From: Micromonospora andamanensis
Lineage (GTDB): Bacteria; Actinomycetota; Actinomycetes; Mycobacteriales; Micromonosporaceae
Length of the DNA: 64,000 nt
NCBI RefSeq assembly: GCF_016863495.1
Contig: NZ_BOOZ01000002.1
Span: 62,001 to 126,000 of the forward strand
Reading direction: 5' to 3'
Position numbers and translations under genes: made by a program. Positions 35,220 through 44,571 of the stretch are shown one piece after another (position 1 is the first letter of the stretch; each line of letters begins with the position of its first letter). Under the pieces are notes generated by a model. The model was not told where the DNA came from and made no database searches. It saw only the letters and a program-made list of their open reading frames with translations.

Positions 35220-36617
35220 TCACTGGAACTGGGTGAAGAAGCTCCAGGCCAGCGCCGGGACCCAGGTCCGAGGCCCGCTGTCGCCACCGGCCCCATCCTG
35301 AGGAGCAGCGATGTGACCCCCGTCGAAGGCAGCCCACGTCATCGGGTACCCGGACTGGCAGCCCGAGTAGTTGGTGACGATGTGCGTGAGGCTGCCGGCC
35401 GACGGTTCCCGAGGGCTCTGCGCAGTGCAACCGTTGTTGCGGACGAACCTGTCACGCAACGCGCGTCCGCTGGCGATGTTGTCGCTGATGCCGTGTACGC
35501 CCAGGTAGGCGACGGGCTGGGTACCGCCGCTGCACCCACTGAGTTCCCGGGGCGCGGACTGGACGACCACCGCTCGGAAGACGTTAGGTCGGGCGCAGGC
35601 GAGGGCGAAACTCATCGCGCCGCCGTAGCTGAACCCGATGGAGAAGCGCTGGCGCGTGTTGACACAGAGAGCGGACTCGACCCGGCTGAGGACATTGTCG
35701 ATGAAGGTGACGTCCTCGCCACCGGTGTTGGCCCAGCCGTTGCCGATGCCCTGGGGCGCGACGAAGATCGTGCTGTTGTTCGCCAGCCGTTGCAGGCCGT
35801 AGTAGGACCAGGTGTTGCGATCCACCGTCTGGCCGGTGTCCACGTCAACCGCCGTGCCGCCCCACCAGTGCAGGCCGAAGACCAACCGGTACGGGTTGTT
35901 CTGGTTGTAGGTGGCGGGGATCCGCAGGATGAAGCTTCTGTTGGTGCCGTTGCTGGTGATGGTGTGCGTTCCGCTCGCGATGCCCGGGGCCTTGCCGCAG
36001 CCCGAGGTGCCGCCGCCCGGCGGCGGGTTGGTGGGAGTGGTGCCGCCGTCGACGCGGACCAGCTGCCACTGCTGGTTCGCGCCGCCCCAGTCGTCGTACT
36101 GCACGATGTTGCCGCCGTCGGCGGTCGAGGCGTTCTGCACCTCAAGCGCCTTGTTGGAGTTGCGGTTGATCAGCCTGACGTGACCGCCGTCGGAGTCGGC
36201 CAGCCGGAACTGCTGGTTGGTCCCGTTGTGGTCGCTCCACTGCACGATCGACGCGCCGTTGGCGGTGGAGAAGTTGTACACGTCGAGCACCTTGCCCGAG
36301 TGCCGCGAGCGCAGCCGGTAGTAGCCGCCGCCGGAGTCGACGAACTGCCACTGCTGCCAGTTCCCGTCGTTGCGGGCCCACTGGGTGATCCGCGCACCGT
36401 CGCTGGTGGCCATGTTGTACAGATCCAACGCCTTGCCGCTGTTGCGGTTGGTCAATACGTACCAGGCGGTGGTGTCGACAGTGGCAGCCGAGGCGGGCGT
36501 GGCGTTGACGATCGCCATCGCGCTGGCGGCGAGCACCACGGCCACGGCAGCGGACAGTCCGGTTGTCAGGCGTCGTCTGGTGGAAGAGGGGGTACGGGGG
36601 TTCGCCGTGCTTGTCAT
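35220..36617 (-). CDS. CBM13-linked secreted esterase (PHB depolymerase/feruloyl-esterase type)
   Basis: 465 residues from ATG 36617 with AAGGAG upstream. A signal peptide, then an N-terminal ricin-type lectin (NRNSGKALDLYNMATSDGA, SGKVLDVYNFSTANGA, NKALEVQNASTADGG), a short Thr/Pro/Gly linker and an alpha/beta-hydrolase of the LpqC/PHB-depolymerase family. S330 lies in GFSYGGAMSF, with GLHWWGG as oxyanion region and FDGGHIAAP supplying the histidine. Likely removes feruloyl or acetyl groups from xylan. It is the last gene of a leftward three-gene operon. Confidence 0.9.
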   Translation of the reverse strand: MTSTANPRTPSSTRRRLTTGLSAAVAVVLAASAMAIVNATPASAATVDTTAWYVLTNRNSGKALDLYNMATSDGARITQWARNDGNWQQWQFVDSGGGYYRLRSRHSGKVLDVYNFSTANGASIVQWSDHNGTNQQFRLADSDGGHVRLINRNSNKALEVQNASTADGGNIVQYDDWGGANQQWQLVRVDGGTTPTNPPPGGGTSGCGKAPGIASGTHTITSNGTNRSFILRIPATYNQNNPYRLVFGLHWWGGTAVDVDTGQTVDRNTWSYYGLQRLANNSTIFVAPQGIGNGWANTGGEDVTFIDNVLSRVESALCVNTRQRFSIGFSYGGAMSFALACARPNVFRAVVVQSAPRELSGCSGGTQPVAYLGVHGISDNIASGRALRDRFVRNNGCTAQSPREPSAGSLTHIVTNYSGCQSGYPMTWAAFDGGHIAAPQDGAGGDSGPRTWVPALAWSFFTQFQ

Positions 36618-36639
36618 GGATTGCTCCTTGGGTGCGAAC

Positions 36640-38469
36640 TCAGGCTCGTGACCACTGCATGCTGGTGGCGGAGCCGCATGTCCGTTGTTCCAGCGCGGCG
36701 CCGGCGGTTGTCGAGCCACCCACCACGTTCAGGCACTTGTTGCTGTTGGCGTTGACCAGGTTGTAGTAGCCGTTGCCGGCTGAGCGCCAGCTGAACACCT
36801 GGTTGAGGCCGTCATGGCAGGTGTACTGGATGATCTGTGCCCCGTCTGCGGTGGAGAAGTTGTTGACGTCGACGCACTTGCCGCTGTTGACGCTCTGCAG
36901 GCGTACGTTGCCGTTGCCGGCGTCCAGGAAGCGCCACTGTTGCCAACTGGCCCCGTTACTTGACCACTGACCGATCACGGCCAGGTCGTCGAGGTTGGGC
37001 CACTGGACGTCGATCACCTGTCCACTGTTGCGGTTGATGATCCGGTAGGACGGCGTCGAGGTGCCGCCGGCGGTGAACTGCCACCAGTCGACGTTGAACA
37101 GGTTGCCCGAACCGCCGGTGAACCGCAGGTACAGGTCACGGGTGCCGGTCGCGCCGCTGATCGCGCAGGAGGTGTCGACCCAGGTCTGCCAGCCGCCGGT
37201 TCCCGGCACCCGGCAGGTGCCGACCAGGGGGCCCGTCGCGCTGTCGAGGCGTACCTCGATGTTGCCGCCTGCGGCTGCCGAGGCCACCCGGGCGGTGAAG
37301 GAGCTGGCACCCGTACCGAACGCCACGCCCTTGACCTTGATCCAGTCGCCGTTGTCGATAGACCAGACGTTCATGCCTCCGCTGCTGGCGCGCTCGGTCT
37401 CGATGCCGGAGTTCCAGGCGATCGTCTCGGCCTCCTGGCGGACGAAGGGGTTGAGCGTGCCGACCTGTGGAGGGCCTGTGGTGGTCATGTTCATCGACGG
37501 GATGGTCCCGTCGGCCCGATAGGTGAACTGCTCGACCGCGACCGAGCGGGTGAAGCCGCCACCGCCGGGCAGGGCGCCGTTGTGATAGAAGAAGTACGAT
37601 CTCCCGCTGAAGTCGACGATTCCGGGGTGGTTGGTGAAGCTGGATCCCTGCCGGGGCATGACCGTGCCGCGGTAGGTCCACGGTCCGGTGGGGCCGGGGG
37701 CGGTGGAGTAGGCGATGAACTCGCCGCAGCACTCGGCGGCCCAGATCATGTAGTAGGTGCCGTTGCGCTTGTAGACCCAGGGGCCCTCCTCGTAGAGGGT
37801 GGGTCGGCTGGGGTTTCCGGTGCGGGTGCCGAACCCGGCTGTGGTCAGCGGGATCTGGGTCAGGCCGCCCGAGAAGGAAATCATGTCGCTGTTCAGCCTG
37901 ACGTACCACAGGTTGGGGTTGCCCCAGTACAGGTAGGCCTGGCCGTTGTCATCGATGAACGCGTGGGGGTCGATCTCGCCGTTTTCGAGGAGCGGGCGGC
38001 CGAGGGCGTCCCGGAACGGGCCGGTGGGGCTGCTGGACACGCCGACCCCTATGGCCATCCGCCCGGTGGCACGGTTCTTTACCGGCACGTACCAGTAGAA
38101 CTGGTTGTTGCGTTCGATGACATGACCGGCCCAGGCGTCGGCACTCGCCCAGCTGAAGGTGGCGAGGTTCATCGGCACGCCGTGGTCGGTCCAGTTGACC
38201 ATGTCAGCGGAGGAGAAGACCCGCCACTCCCGCATCGTGAAGTAGGTGGAGCCGTCCTCGTCGCGACCGGTGTACACGTACACCCGTCCGTTGTGGACAA
38301 GCGGTGCGGGGTCAGCGGTGTAGATGTGTTGAACTATCGGGTTGTCCGCCTTGGCGGTCTCGGTCGGTAGCACCGCCACGACGGCGGTGCAGATTCCCAG
38401 GAGCAGTGCGAGCGCACCGCGCACGGCGCGGCGACTCGCGAGCAGGCTGTCCACTGTTGTCGTCCTCAC
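36640..38469 (-). CDS. GH43 glycoside hydrolase with CBM6 and CBM13
   Basis: 609 residues. Signal peptide; GH43 five-bladed propeller with catalytic acids in YTADPAPLVHNGRVYVYTG, EIDPHAFIDDNGQAYLYWG and LYEEGPWVYKRNGTYYMIWA. A CBM6 follows (EAETIAWNSGIETERASSGG, VDWWQFT) and then a ricin-type CBM13 (SGKCVDVNNFSTADGAQIIQY). The architecture is typical of extracellular arabinofuranosidase/xylosidase acting on arabinoxylan. The GTG start at 38469 lies 41 bases after the upstream gene. Confidence 0.93.
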   Translation of the reverse strand: MRTTTVDSLLASRRAVRGALALLLGICTAVVAVLPTETAKADNPIVQHIYTADPAPLVHNGRVYVYTGRDEDGSTYFTMREWRVFSSADMVNWTDHGVPMNLATFSWASADAWAGHVIERNNQFYWYVPVKNRATGRMAIGVGVSSSPTGPFRDALGRPLLENGEIDPHAFIDDNGQAYLYWGNPNLWYVRLNSDMISFSGGLTQIPLTTAGFGTRTGNPSRPTLYEEGPWVYKRNGTYYMIWAAECCGEFIAYSTAPGPTGPWTYRGTVMPRQGSSFTNHPGIVDFSGRSYFFYHNGALPGGGGFTRSVAVEQFTYRADGTIPSMNMTTTGPPQVGTLNPFVRQEAETIAWNSGIETERASSGGMNVWSIDNGDWIKVKGVAFGTGASSFTARVASAAAGGNIEVRLDSATGPLVGTCRVPGTGGWQTWVDTSCAISGATGTRDLYLRFTGGSGNLFNVDWWQFTAGGTSTPSYRIINRNSGQVIDVQWPNLDDLAVIGQWSSNGASWQQWRFLDAGNGNVRLQSVNSGKCVDVNNFSTADGAQIIQYTCHDGLNQVFSWRSAGNGYYNLVNANSNKCLNVVGGSTTAGAALEQRTCGSATSMQWSRA

Positions 38470-38509
38470 CTCGTCGTCGTCAGGAGTCAGGGAGTACGTC
38501 CGCGCGGCA

Positions 38510-39901
38510 CTACGAGGTGACGCGGAACGTGGCGTCCTGCCGGTCTGCGGCGGGGGAACCCGCGCTGAGCTGGTCGATGCGCAGGACGTAGCCGGCGTGC
38601 CTGAGGTAGCGGTCCGGGAAGTTGTACGAGCGGAACGACGACCACGCGCTGTCGGCCAGGCCGGCGGTGCGGTAGAAGGTGGCGTCGGCGCGGAAGGTCG
38701 AGCTGCCGTCGTTCGCGGCGAGCTGCGCGACGTAGCCGCTGTGCCTGATGAAGTTGCCGGGTCGATTCACCGACTCGAACGAGACCGCGGCGGAGTCCGC
38801 CAGGCCGGGCACCATCCGCCACAGCTGGTCCTGGTGCGGGTCGAAGGGGTACGGGTCGATCCGGATCGCGTTGCTGCTGTGCCGGACGAAGTAGTCGGGG
38901 AAGTTGGAGGACTTCAACCGGACCCAGTTCGGCAGGCCCCATCGGTTGACCGCGTTCGTGTACTCGGCGTCGGTGATGCCGACGATCGAGCCGTGCTTGG
39001 AGTTCAGCGGTGGGGTGTAGTCGCGCTGGTTCGCCACCGACCACGAGTTGCCGCCTACGTTGTTTGTGGACCAGAGGTACATGTCGTTGTTGATCGGGCC
39101 GAAGGAGTCGCCCCAGAGCCACCACCCGCCGGCGTCGTTGCGTGGGACCAGGTGTGCTCCCTCGATCGCCGTGCCCTGCCGCAGCCCGCTGGTGTAGGTG
39201 GTGAAGCTGTTCGGGGCACCGCTGCTGGACCGCGCGCCGTACAGGTTCCCGTTGGCGAGGTTCTTGTAGAACATGTACGTCACACCGCCACTGACCCGGA
39301 TGTCGGCGTCGAGCACCGGAAAGCCGGGGCTGAAGTAGGTCTGTGGCGCGCTCACCGTGCGGAAGTCGCTCGTGTAGTTGATCAGGAACAGGTCGGTCGT
39401 GGTGTTCGCCGAGTAGACGATGCCGTACTGACCCCGTGCGGCGTCCCAGAAGACCGTCGGCGCCCAGGTGTGCACGTTGCTGTAGGTGTGCATCTGGATC
39501 CTGCGGTACCCGGTGAAACTGGTCAGGTCGGTCGAGTCCCAGACGTGCAGGTACTGACTGTTGCGGCCGAAGTTGAGGCCCCGGAGGTCGGTGGCGACCA
39601 CCACGAAGGTGCCGTCCTGCTTGCGGTAGATGTACGGGTCGCGTAGGCCGAGGTCGCCCTGGGTCGGCGTGACTACGGGATTGTTCTGGTTCAACGGGCT
39701 CCAGTTGAGACCGTCCCGGCTGACCGCGAGGTGCAGGCCGTAGCTTGACGCCGACTGGTTCGGCGTCTCGGTGAAGTAGGTGTTGAGGTACGCGGTGTTG
39801 GTCGCCGCGAGGGCCGGATGTGGGCGGACCGCCAGCCCGGTCGCGGTGAAGGCGGTTGTGGCTAGCGTTCCCAGGGCGAACTGCCGTCGGGTTAATGCCA
39901 T
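38510..39901 (-). CDS. GH43-like enzyme with AbfB (CBM42) domain, Tat-exported
   Basis: 463 residues from ATG 39901 (AAAGG upstream; GTG/ATG at 39928 is possible). A twin-arginine signal (LTRRQFALGTLATTAF) is followed by a five-bladed propeller (GLHLAVSRDGLNWSPL, GLRDPYIYRKQDGTFVVVATD, HTWAPTVFWDA, AIEGAHLVPRNDAGGWWLWGD). The last ~140 residues form an AbfB domain of beta-trefoil repeats (SSNFPDYFVRHSSNAIRIDP, RPGNFIRHSGYVAQL). Arabinose side-chain removal is likely. First gene of the leftward operon. Confidence 0.88.
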   Translation of the reverse strand: MALTRRQFALGTLATTAFTATGLAVRPHPALAATNTAYLNTYFTETPNQSASSYGLHLAVSRDGLNWSPLNQNNPVVTPTQGDLGLRDPYIYRKQDGTFVVVATDLRGLNFGRNSQYLHVWDSTDLTSFTGYRRIQMHTYSNVHTWAPTVFWDAARGQYGIVYSANTTTDLFLINYTSDFRTVSAPQTYFSPGFPVLDADIRVSGGVTYMFYKNLANGNLYGARSSSGAPNSFTTYTSGLRQGTAIEGAHLVPRNDAGGWWLWGDSFGPINNDMYLWSTNNVGGNSWSVANQRDYTPPLNSKHGSIVGITDAEYTNAVNRWGLPNWVRLKSSNFPDYFVRHSSNAIRIDPYPFDPHQDQLWRMVPGLADSAAVSFESVNRPGNFIRHSGYVAQLAANDGSSTFRADATFYRTAGLADSAWSSFRSYNFPDRYLRHAGYVLRIDQLSAGSPAADRQDATFRVTS

Positions 39902-39992
39902 GGCGATGACCTTTCTGACTGCGTCCATCCGCTACGAGTCGATGGACGTGCAGGAACTCCCCGTGCCGGAGGGAAAGATTCCGCATGGATCG

Positions 39993-40007
39993 ATGTGAGC
40001 GCTAACA
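39993..40007. promoter_or_regulatory. LacI-type operator upstream of the arabinoxylan operon
   Basis: TGTGAGCGCTAACAT centred on AGCGCT, matching the half-site CGCTAAC of the xylanase operator at 29054. It lies about 95 bases before the ATG at 39901 and would control all three leftward genes. Confidence 0.6.
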
Positions 40008-40116
40008 TACAGCTCTGTTAATGGCGTGGCAAGCCTGTCTTCACTGCTTTGACGCACCACGGAAATGCGGATGAAACAGCTGATCCCGCAGCACCCACGG
40101 CAGGCGTCGTTGCATC

Positions 40117-40122
40117 TACGAT
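40117..40122 (+). promoter_or_regulatory. -10 element of the metallophosphoesterase gene (leaderless)
   Basis: TACGAT, 6 bases before the GTG at 40129; same geometry as the orn promoter. Confidence 0.45.
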
Positions 40123-40128
40123 CGGCCG

Positions 40129-40938
40129 GTGGCCTACCCCCTCGACCGCATCGCCCTCATCTCCGACGTCCATGGCAACCTGACCGCGCTGGAGGCCGTG
40201 CTCGCCGACATCGACGGACGTGGCATCGAGCGGATCTTCAACCTCGGTGACTACGTCGGCAAGGGGCCGCGCGGTCGGGAGGTGATCGAGGTCTGCCGGG
40301 AGCGCTGCGAGGTCAACATCCTCGGCAACTGGGACGACTTCCTCCCCGACCCGGACCGGACCTACGACAGCGAGGCGATCGCCTGGTGGCTGGCGCAGCT
40401 CGCTGACGGCCAGGGGGAGTGGCTGCGCGGCCTGCCGTTCAGTCACGACTTCCTGCTGAGCGGGCGACGGGTCCGACTCTTTCACGCCTCGGCGACGAGC
40501 GTGCACCGTCGGGTCCGGTTCGACCACGACGAGGCCGAGTTCCTCGGCATGTTCGCCAACACTCCGGCCACCGGCGACGGACCGGCGCCCTCCGTCGTGG
40601 GCTACGGCGACACCCACGATCCGTTCTACGAGGTGGACCGCGAACGCCGCACCCTGTTCAACACCGGCAGCGTCGGCAACGCCATGGACGATCCGACCCC
40701 GGTCTACGTGATCCTCGAAGGTGTTCTGGGGTCCGAGGTCGACGCGCCGTTCTCGATCCAGTTCGTCCGGGTGCCGTACGACGTCGAGGCCGAGTTGGCC
40801 GTGGCGGCCCGGTTGGGCATGCCCGAGCTGGCGGGATACGTCTCCGAGCTGCGGCACGGCATCTACCGGGGCGAGATGCACGCCCCGGGCGGGCCGAAAT
40901 ACCACAGGCAGCCGAGACCGCGACAGCCGGCGGCGTGA
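40129..40938 (+). CDS. Calcineurin-like metallophosphoesterase (YfcE-type)
   Basis: 269 residues. Metal-binding motifs are in order: LISDVHGN, NLGDYVGKGP, ILGNWDD (in place of the usual GNHD), LFHAS and GYGDTHDPF, then NTGSVGN. The GNWD replacement of GNHE/D is a notable active-site variant, though seen in the YfcE/DUF2 group. Acts on phosphoesters in the cytoplasm; substrate unknown. Transcribed alone. Confidence 0.88.
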   Translation: MAYPLDRIALISDVHGNLTALEAVLADIDGRGIERIFNLGDYVGKGPRGREVIEVCRERCEVNILGNWDDFLPDPDRTYDSEAIAWWLAQLADGQGEWLRGLPFSHDFLLSGRRVRLFHASATSVHRRVRFDHDEAEFLGMFANTPATGDGPAPSVVGYGDTHDPFYEVDRERRTLFNTGSVGNAMDDPTPVYVILEGVLGSEVDAPFSIQFVRVPYDVEAELAVAARLGMPELAGYVSELRHGIYRGEMHAPGGPKYHRQPRPRQPAA

Positions 40939-40939
40939 C

Positions 40940-40959
40940 CGGTCCGGAACCACGGACCG
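40940..40959. terminator. Small hairpin between convergent genes
   Basis: CGGTCCG and CGGACCG around GAACCA, directly after the metallophosphoesterase stop and before the end of the TetR gene. Confidence 0.45.
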
Positions 40960-40966
40960 TACCCCG

Positions 40967-41560
40967 TCATGGCGAGAGCGTCGGGTCGAGCATCTCGATG
41001 AGGTGCTCGGCTGCCGCCGCCGTGTCGTAGTCGGGGTCGTGGAGCTGCTCGGCGACGATCGCGTCGATGCCACCACCGACGATGATCGCCGTGGTGCGGG
41101 CGTCGGTGTCGCCGTTGCCGCCGCGTGCGGCCCGGGCCGCGCTGATGAGCTCGGCCAGGGGGCGCCAGCGGGCGGCCGGATCGCTGTCGCCGTCGTCGTG
41201 CACCATCGCCTCGATGATCATGCGGGTGTGCCGCGGATGCTCCCGTAGGTGCCCCACCATCGACCTGACGTACGCGGCGGGCCGGCTCGCCGCGTCGGCG
41301 GCCTCGACCGTACCGGCGACGTCTGCGACGAGGGCGGCGAGGGCGTGCTTGTGAGCAGCGCGTACCACGGCGTCCTTGGTCGGGAAGTGGTAGAGCACGG
41401 CGGCCTTCGTGATCCCGGCGCGCTCGGCGATGGCGGCAAGTGAGGCACCGCCGTAACCCCGGTCGGCGACCAGCTCGATGGTGACCTCGATCAGTTGGGT
41501 GCGGCGGGCGCGCTCGATCAGGGTCAGTTCGCCCGTCGCGCCCTCTCGTCTCCTTGTCAC
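40967..41560 (-). CDS. TetR-family repressor (paired with alpha/beta-hydrolase)
   Basis: 197 residues. HTH at about 30-60: TIELVADRGYGGASLAAIAERAGITKAAVLYHFPTKDAV. It is divergent from a hydrolase gene, and two 10-bp palindromes lie in the 54-base gap, so autoregulation and control of the hydrolase are likely. The ligand is unknown. Confidence 0.9.
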   Translation of the reverse strand: MTRRREGATGELTLIERARRTQLIEVTIELVADRGYGGASLAAIAERAGITKAAVLYHFPTKDAVVRAAHKHALAALVADVAGTVEAADAASRPAAYVRSMVGHLREHPRHTRMIIEAMVHDDGDSDPAARWRPLAELISAARAARGGNGDTDARTTAIIVGGGIDAIVAEQLHDPDYDTAAAAEHLIEMLDPTLSP

Positions 41561-41572
41561 CCGCCGGATTCT

Positions 41573-41602
41573 ACCGTACGGTCGAAAAATCTACCGATCG
41601 GT
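41573..41602. promoter_or_regulatory. Twin TetR operators
   Basis: ACCGTACGGT (41573-41582) and ACCGATCGGT (41593-41602), both preceded by CT, centred 20 bp apart, two helical turns. They lie between the TetR gene and the hydrolase. Confidence 0.7.
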
Positions 41603-41614
41603 TAGGAGCGTGTC

Positions 41615-42628
41615 ATGCGGACCAGGCTGATGAAGGCTCTCAACCGGCTGCGGCCCAGGTCACGATGGCTGCGCCTGGTCCTGGCCGGGCTCGCACTGAT
41701 CGCGCTGGTGGTCACCTTCGCCATCCGCCAGCCCGCTCCGATCGGTCACTGGGACGGCGCCGACGGCCAGGACCGGTTCCTGCGGTCCTACACGGAGGCA
41801 TTCGCCGCCCTGCCCGCCCCGGTGGAGACCATCGACGTACGCACCGACTTCGGCATCGTCCGCGTCTACCGCTTCGCCGGCACCGACGCCGGCACGGAAA
41901 GCGGTGCGAACACACCGCTGCTACTGCTGCCTGGGCGGGCCTCGGCCACCCCGGTCTGGGCCGACAACCTGCCCCTGTTGCTGCGGATCAGCGACGTCTA
42001 CACCATCGACCTGCTCGGCGAACCGGGCATGAGCGTGCAGGAGCGCCCGATCGGCAGCGACGAGGAGCAGGCCGAGTGGCTGCACCAGACCCTCCAGGCG
42101 CTTCCGCCTGACGAGTTCCACCTGGTCGGCCTGTCGATAGGTGGCTGGACGGCGGTCAACCTCGCCCTGCACCGGCCGGACCACATCGCGTCGATGGCAG
42201 TCATCGATCCGGTGTACGTCTTCGCCGACATGCCGCTCGGCACCATCGTGCGCTCGATCCCCGCCGCGCTGCCCTGGCTGCCGAAGGCGTGGCGGGACAG
42301 CTTCAACTCCTACACCGCCGGGGGCGCCCCGGTCGAGGACGAGCCGGTCGCCGACATGATCGAAGCCGGCATGCGGCACTACAAGCTCCGGCTGCCGCAG
42401 CCCACCCGGATCAGCGAGGAGCGACTCCGTCGAATCGACCTGCCGGTCCTGGCGATCATCGCTGGGGAATCGGTGATGCACGACGCGCGGTCGGCAGCCG
42501 AGACCGCGCGCCGCAACCTGCCCCGTGGCACCGTACGGCTCTACCCGGACGCCTCCCACGCCGTCAACGGTGAACAGCCTGAACGAATCGTCGCCGACAT
42601 CGCCGGTTTCATCAAGGAGGCGTCCTGA
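41615..42628 (+). CDS. Membrane-anchored alpha/beta-hydrolase
   Basis: 337 residues. ATG 41615 follows AGGAG. One N-terminal membrane segment (about 20-37), then an alpha/beta-hydrolase fold: LLLLPGRASATPVWADNL, nucleophile S174 in HLVGLSIGGWTAVNLAL, acid in DLPVLAIIAGESVMHD, and YPDASHAVNGEQPE with the catalytic His. Under TetR control; substrate unknown. A similar TetR/hydrolase divergent pair lies at 45.6-47.2 kb. Confidence 0.88.
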   Translation: MRTRLMKALNRLRPRSRWLRLVLAGLALIALVVTFAIRQPAPIGHWDGADGQDRFLRSYTEAFAALPAPVETIDVRTDFGIVRVYRFAGTDAGTESGANTPLLLLPGRASATPVWADNLPLLLRISDVYTIDLLGEPGMSVQERPIGSDEEQAEWLHQTLQALPPDEFHLVGLSIGGWTAVNLALHRPDHIASMAVIDPVYVFADMPLGTIVRSIPAALPWLPKAWRDSFNSYTAGGAPVEDEPVADMIEAGMRHYKLRLPQPTRISEERLRRIDLPVLAIIAGESVMHDARSAAETARRNLPRGTVRLYPDASHAVNGEQPERIVADIAGFIKEAS

Positions 42629-42720
42629 CCATCGCGCCACGGCCGGTCCCGCTCGGTGAGCCGTTTGCCCCGGGAAGTCCCGGGTAGTCGCCGTCTCCGA
42701 CGCGAGGGCGGGAGGACGGG

Positions 42721-44550
42721 GTGGACGACTACCCGGCGATCGAGGAACACGGCCTGATCGGTGACCTCCAGACCGCCGCGTTGGTAAGCGACGACGGCAC
42801 GGTGGACTGGTTCTGCGCACCCCGGTTCGACTCGCCGAGCATCTTCGGTGCCCTGCTGGACCGTCGCAAGGGCGGCCACTTCCGGTTCGCGCCGGAGGGG
42901 GTCGACTACGTCAGCAAGCAGCTCTACCTGCCGGGCACCCCGATCCTGATCACCCGATTCCTCAGCCGGGACGGGGTGGGTGAGCTGATCGACTTCATGC
43001 CCGTGACCGGGGAACGGGCCACCGACCGGCACCGGTTGATCCGCATCGTCCGGGTGGTGCGTGGCGCCATGCGGTTCCGCTTCGACTGCCGACCACGGTT
43101 CAACTACGGACGCGACAGGTACGAGCTTGAGGTGCACCCGCACGGCGACGTCTTCCGCAGCGGCGCGCTCACGCTCAGCCTGACCCCCTTCGAGAACCGG
43201 GACGATCTGATCGATCGAAGTCGCATCCGGCGCGACGAGGCGGGTGTGCGCGCGACGTACCTCCTCCGCGAGGGAGACGTCGGGGGTGTCGTCCTGGAGA
43301 CGGCGTGTCCGCACCCACCGCGTCCCATCGACCTGGCGGAGGTGAACGAGCTGCACGACCGGACCGGTGAGTTCTGGCGGCGCTGGCTGGGGCGCTCCTC
43401 GTACCGGGGACGCTGGCGGGAGATGGTCGAGCGGTCGGCGATCACCCTCAAGCTGATGACGTACGCCCCCACCGGCGCTCTGGTCGCCGCGCCCACCGCG
43501 GGCCTGCCGGAGCAGGTAGGTGGCACCCGGAACTGGGACTACCGGTACACCTGGATCAGGGACGCGTCCTTCTCCGTGCACGCGCTGCTGCGGCTGGGTT
43601 TCGGGGAGGAGGCCCGGCGGTACCTGGCCTGGCTCGACAACCGGATCCGGGACGCACACGACGCCGGCCGGCCGCTTCAGATCATGTATCGGGTCGACGG
43701 CTCACCCGACCTGCCCGAGGAACTGCTGGGCCACCTGGAGGGATACCGCGGCTCCGCGCCGGTAAGGGTGGGCAACGGCGCGGCCGACCAGCTTCAGCTC
43801 GACATCTACGGCGAGGCGCTCAACTCGCTGCACTTCGCCGACCGCAACGGGCTGTTCGTGTCGCACGAGGGGTGGCAGCACACCGCTCGGCTGATGGACT
43901 GGCTCTGCGAACACTGGGACCAGCCGGAGGACGGCATCTGGGAAACCCGTTCCGGCCGGCGGGACTTCACCTACGGACGACTGATGTGCTGGGTAGCGCT
44001 CGACCGCGCGATCCGTCTGGCGGCAAGCCGTGGACGGCCCGCCGACACCGGTCACTGGACGCAGGCCCGGGACGCCATCTACGACCAGATCATGAGCCGG
44101 GGCTTTCACCGGAAGCGGGGCGCGTTCGTGCAGCACTACGACACGGACATCCTGGACGCGTCACTGCTGGCGATGCCGTCTGTCGCTTTCGTCTCGCCGG
44201 CGGACCCGATGTGGCAGTCGACGCTGCGCGCCATGGACCAGGCGCTCGTCTCCGACAGCCTCGTCTACCGCTACGACCCGGCTGCCTCTCCGGACGGTCT
44301 GCCCGGTGCCGAGGGCACCTTCAGCATGTGCTCCTTCTGGTACGTGCAGGCGCTCGCCGCCTCGGGGCGGCTCGACGAGGCACAGCTCACCCTGGAGAAG
44401 ATGTTCACCTACAGCAGCCGCCTGGGCCTGTACTCCGAGGAGATCGCCCCGACCGGGGAGCAGGTGGGCAACTTCCCGCAGGCGTTCAGCCACCTGTCGT
44501 TGATCAGCACCGCTGTCAACCTCGACAAGCATCTGGACGCGCCGCGCTGA
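42721..44550 (+). CDS. GH15-family glucoamylase/trehalase-like enzyme
   Basis: 609 residues from GTG 42721. N-terminal beta domain (IEEHGLIGDLQTAALVSDDGTVDWFCAPRFDSPSIFGALLD) and an alpha/alpha barrel (GGTRNWDYRYTWIRDASFSVHALLRLGF, QLDIYGEALNSL, GIWETRSGRRDFTYGRLMCWVALDRA). The late YSEEIAPTGEQVGNFPQAFSH carries the catalytic base. Actinobacterial members of this branch include trehalases; others act on malto-oligosaccharides. No signal peptide. Confidence 0.92.
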   Translation: MDDYPAIEEHGLIGDLQTAALVSDDGTVDWFCAPRFDSPSIFGALLDRRKGGHFRFAPEGVDYVSKQLYLPGTPILITRFLSRDGVGELIDFMPVTGERATDRHRLIRIVRVVRGAMRFRFDCRPRFNYGRDRYELEVHPHGDVFRSGALTLSLTPFENRDDLIDRSRIRRDEAGVRATYLLREGDVGGVVLETACPHPPRPIDLAEVNELHDRTGEFWRRWLGRSSYRGRWREMVERSAITLKLMTYAPTGALVAAPTAGLPEQVGGTRNWDYRYTWIRDASFSVHALLRLGFGEEARRYLAWLDNRIRDAHDAGRPLQIMYRVDGSPDLPEELLGHLEGYRGSAPVRVGNGAADQLQLDIYGEALNSLHFADRNGLFVSHEGWQHTARLMDWLCEHWDQPEDGIWETRSGRRDFTYGRLMCWVALDRAIRLAASRGRPADTGHWTQARDAIYDQIMSRGFHRKRGAFVQHYDTDILDASLLAMPSVAFVSPADPMWQSTLRAMDQALVSDSLVYRYDPAASPDGLPGAEGTFSMCSFWYVQALAASGRLDEAQLTLEKMFTYSSRLGLYSEEIAPTGEQVGNFPQAFSHLSLISTAVNLDKHLDAPR

Positions 44551-44571
44551 TGCCGTCAACCGGGCCTGCAG

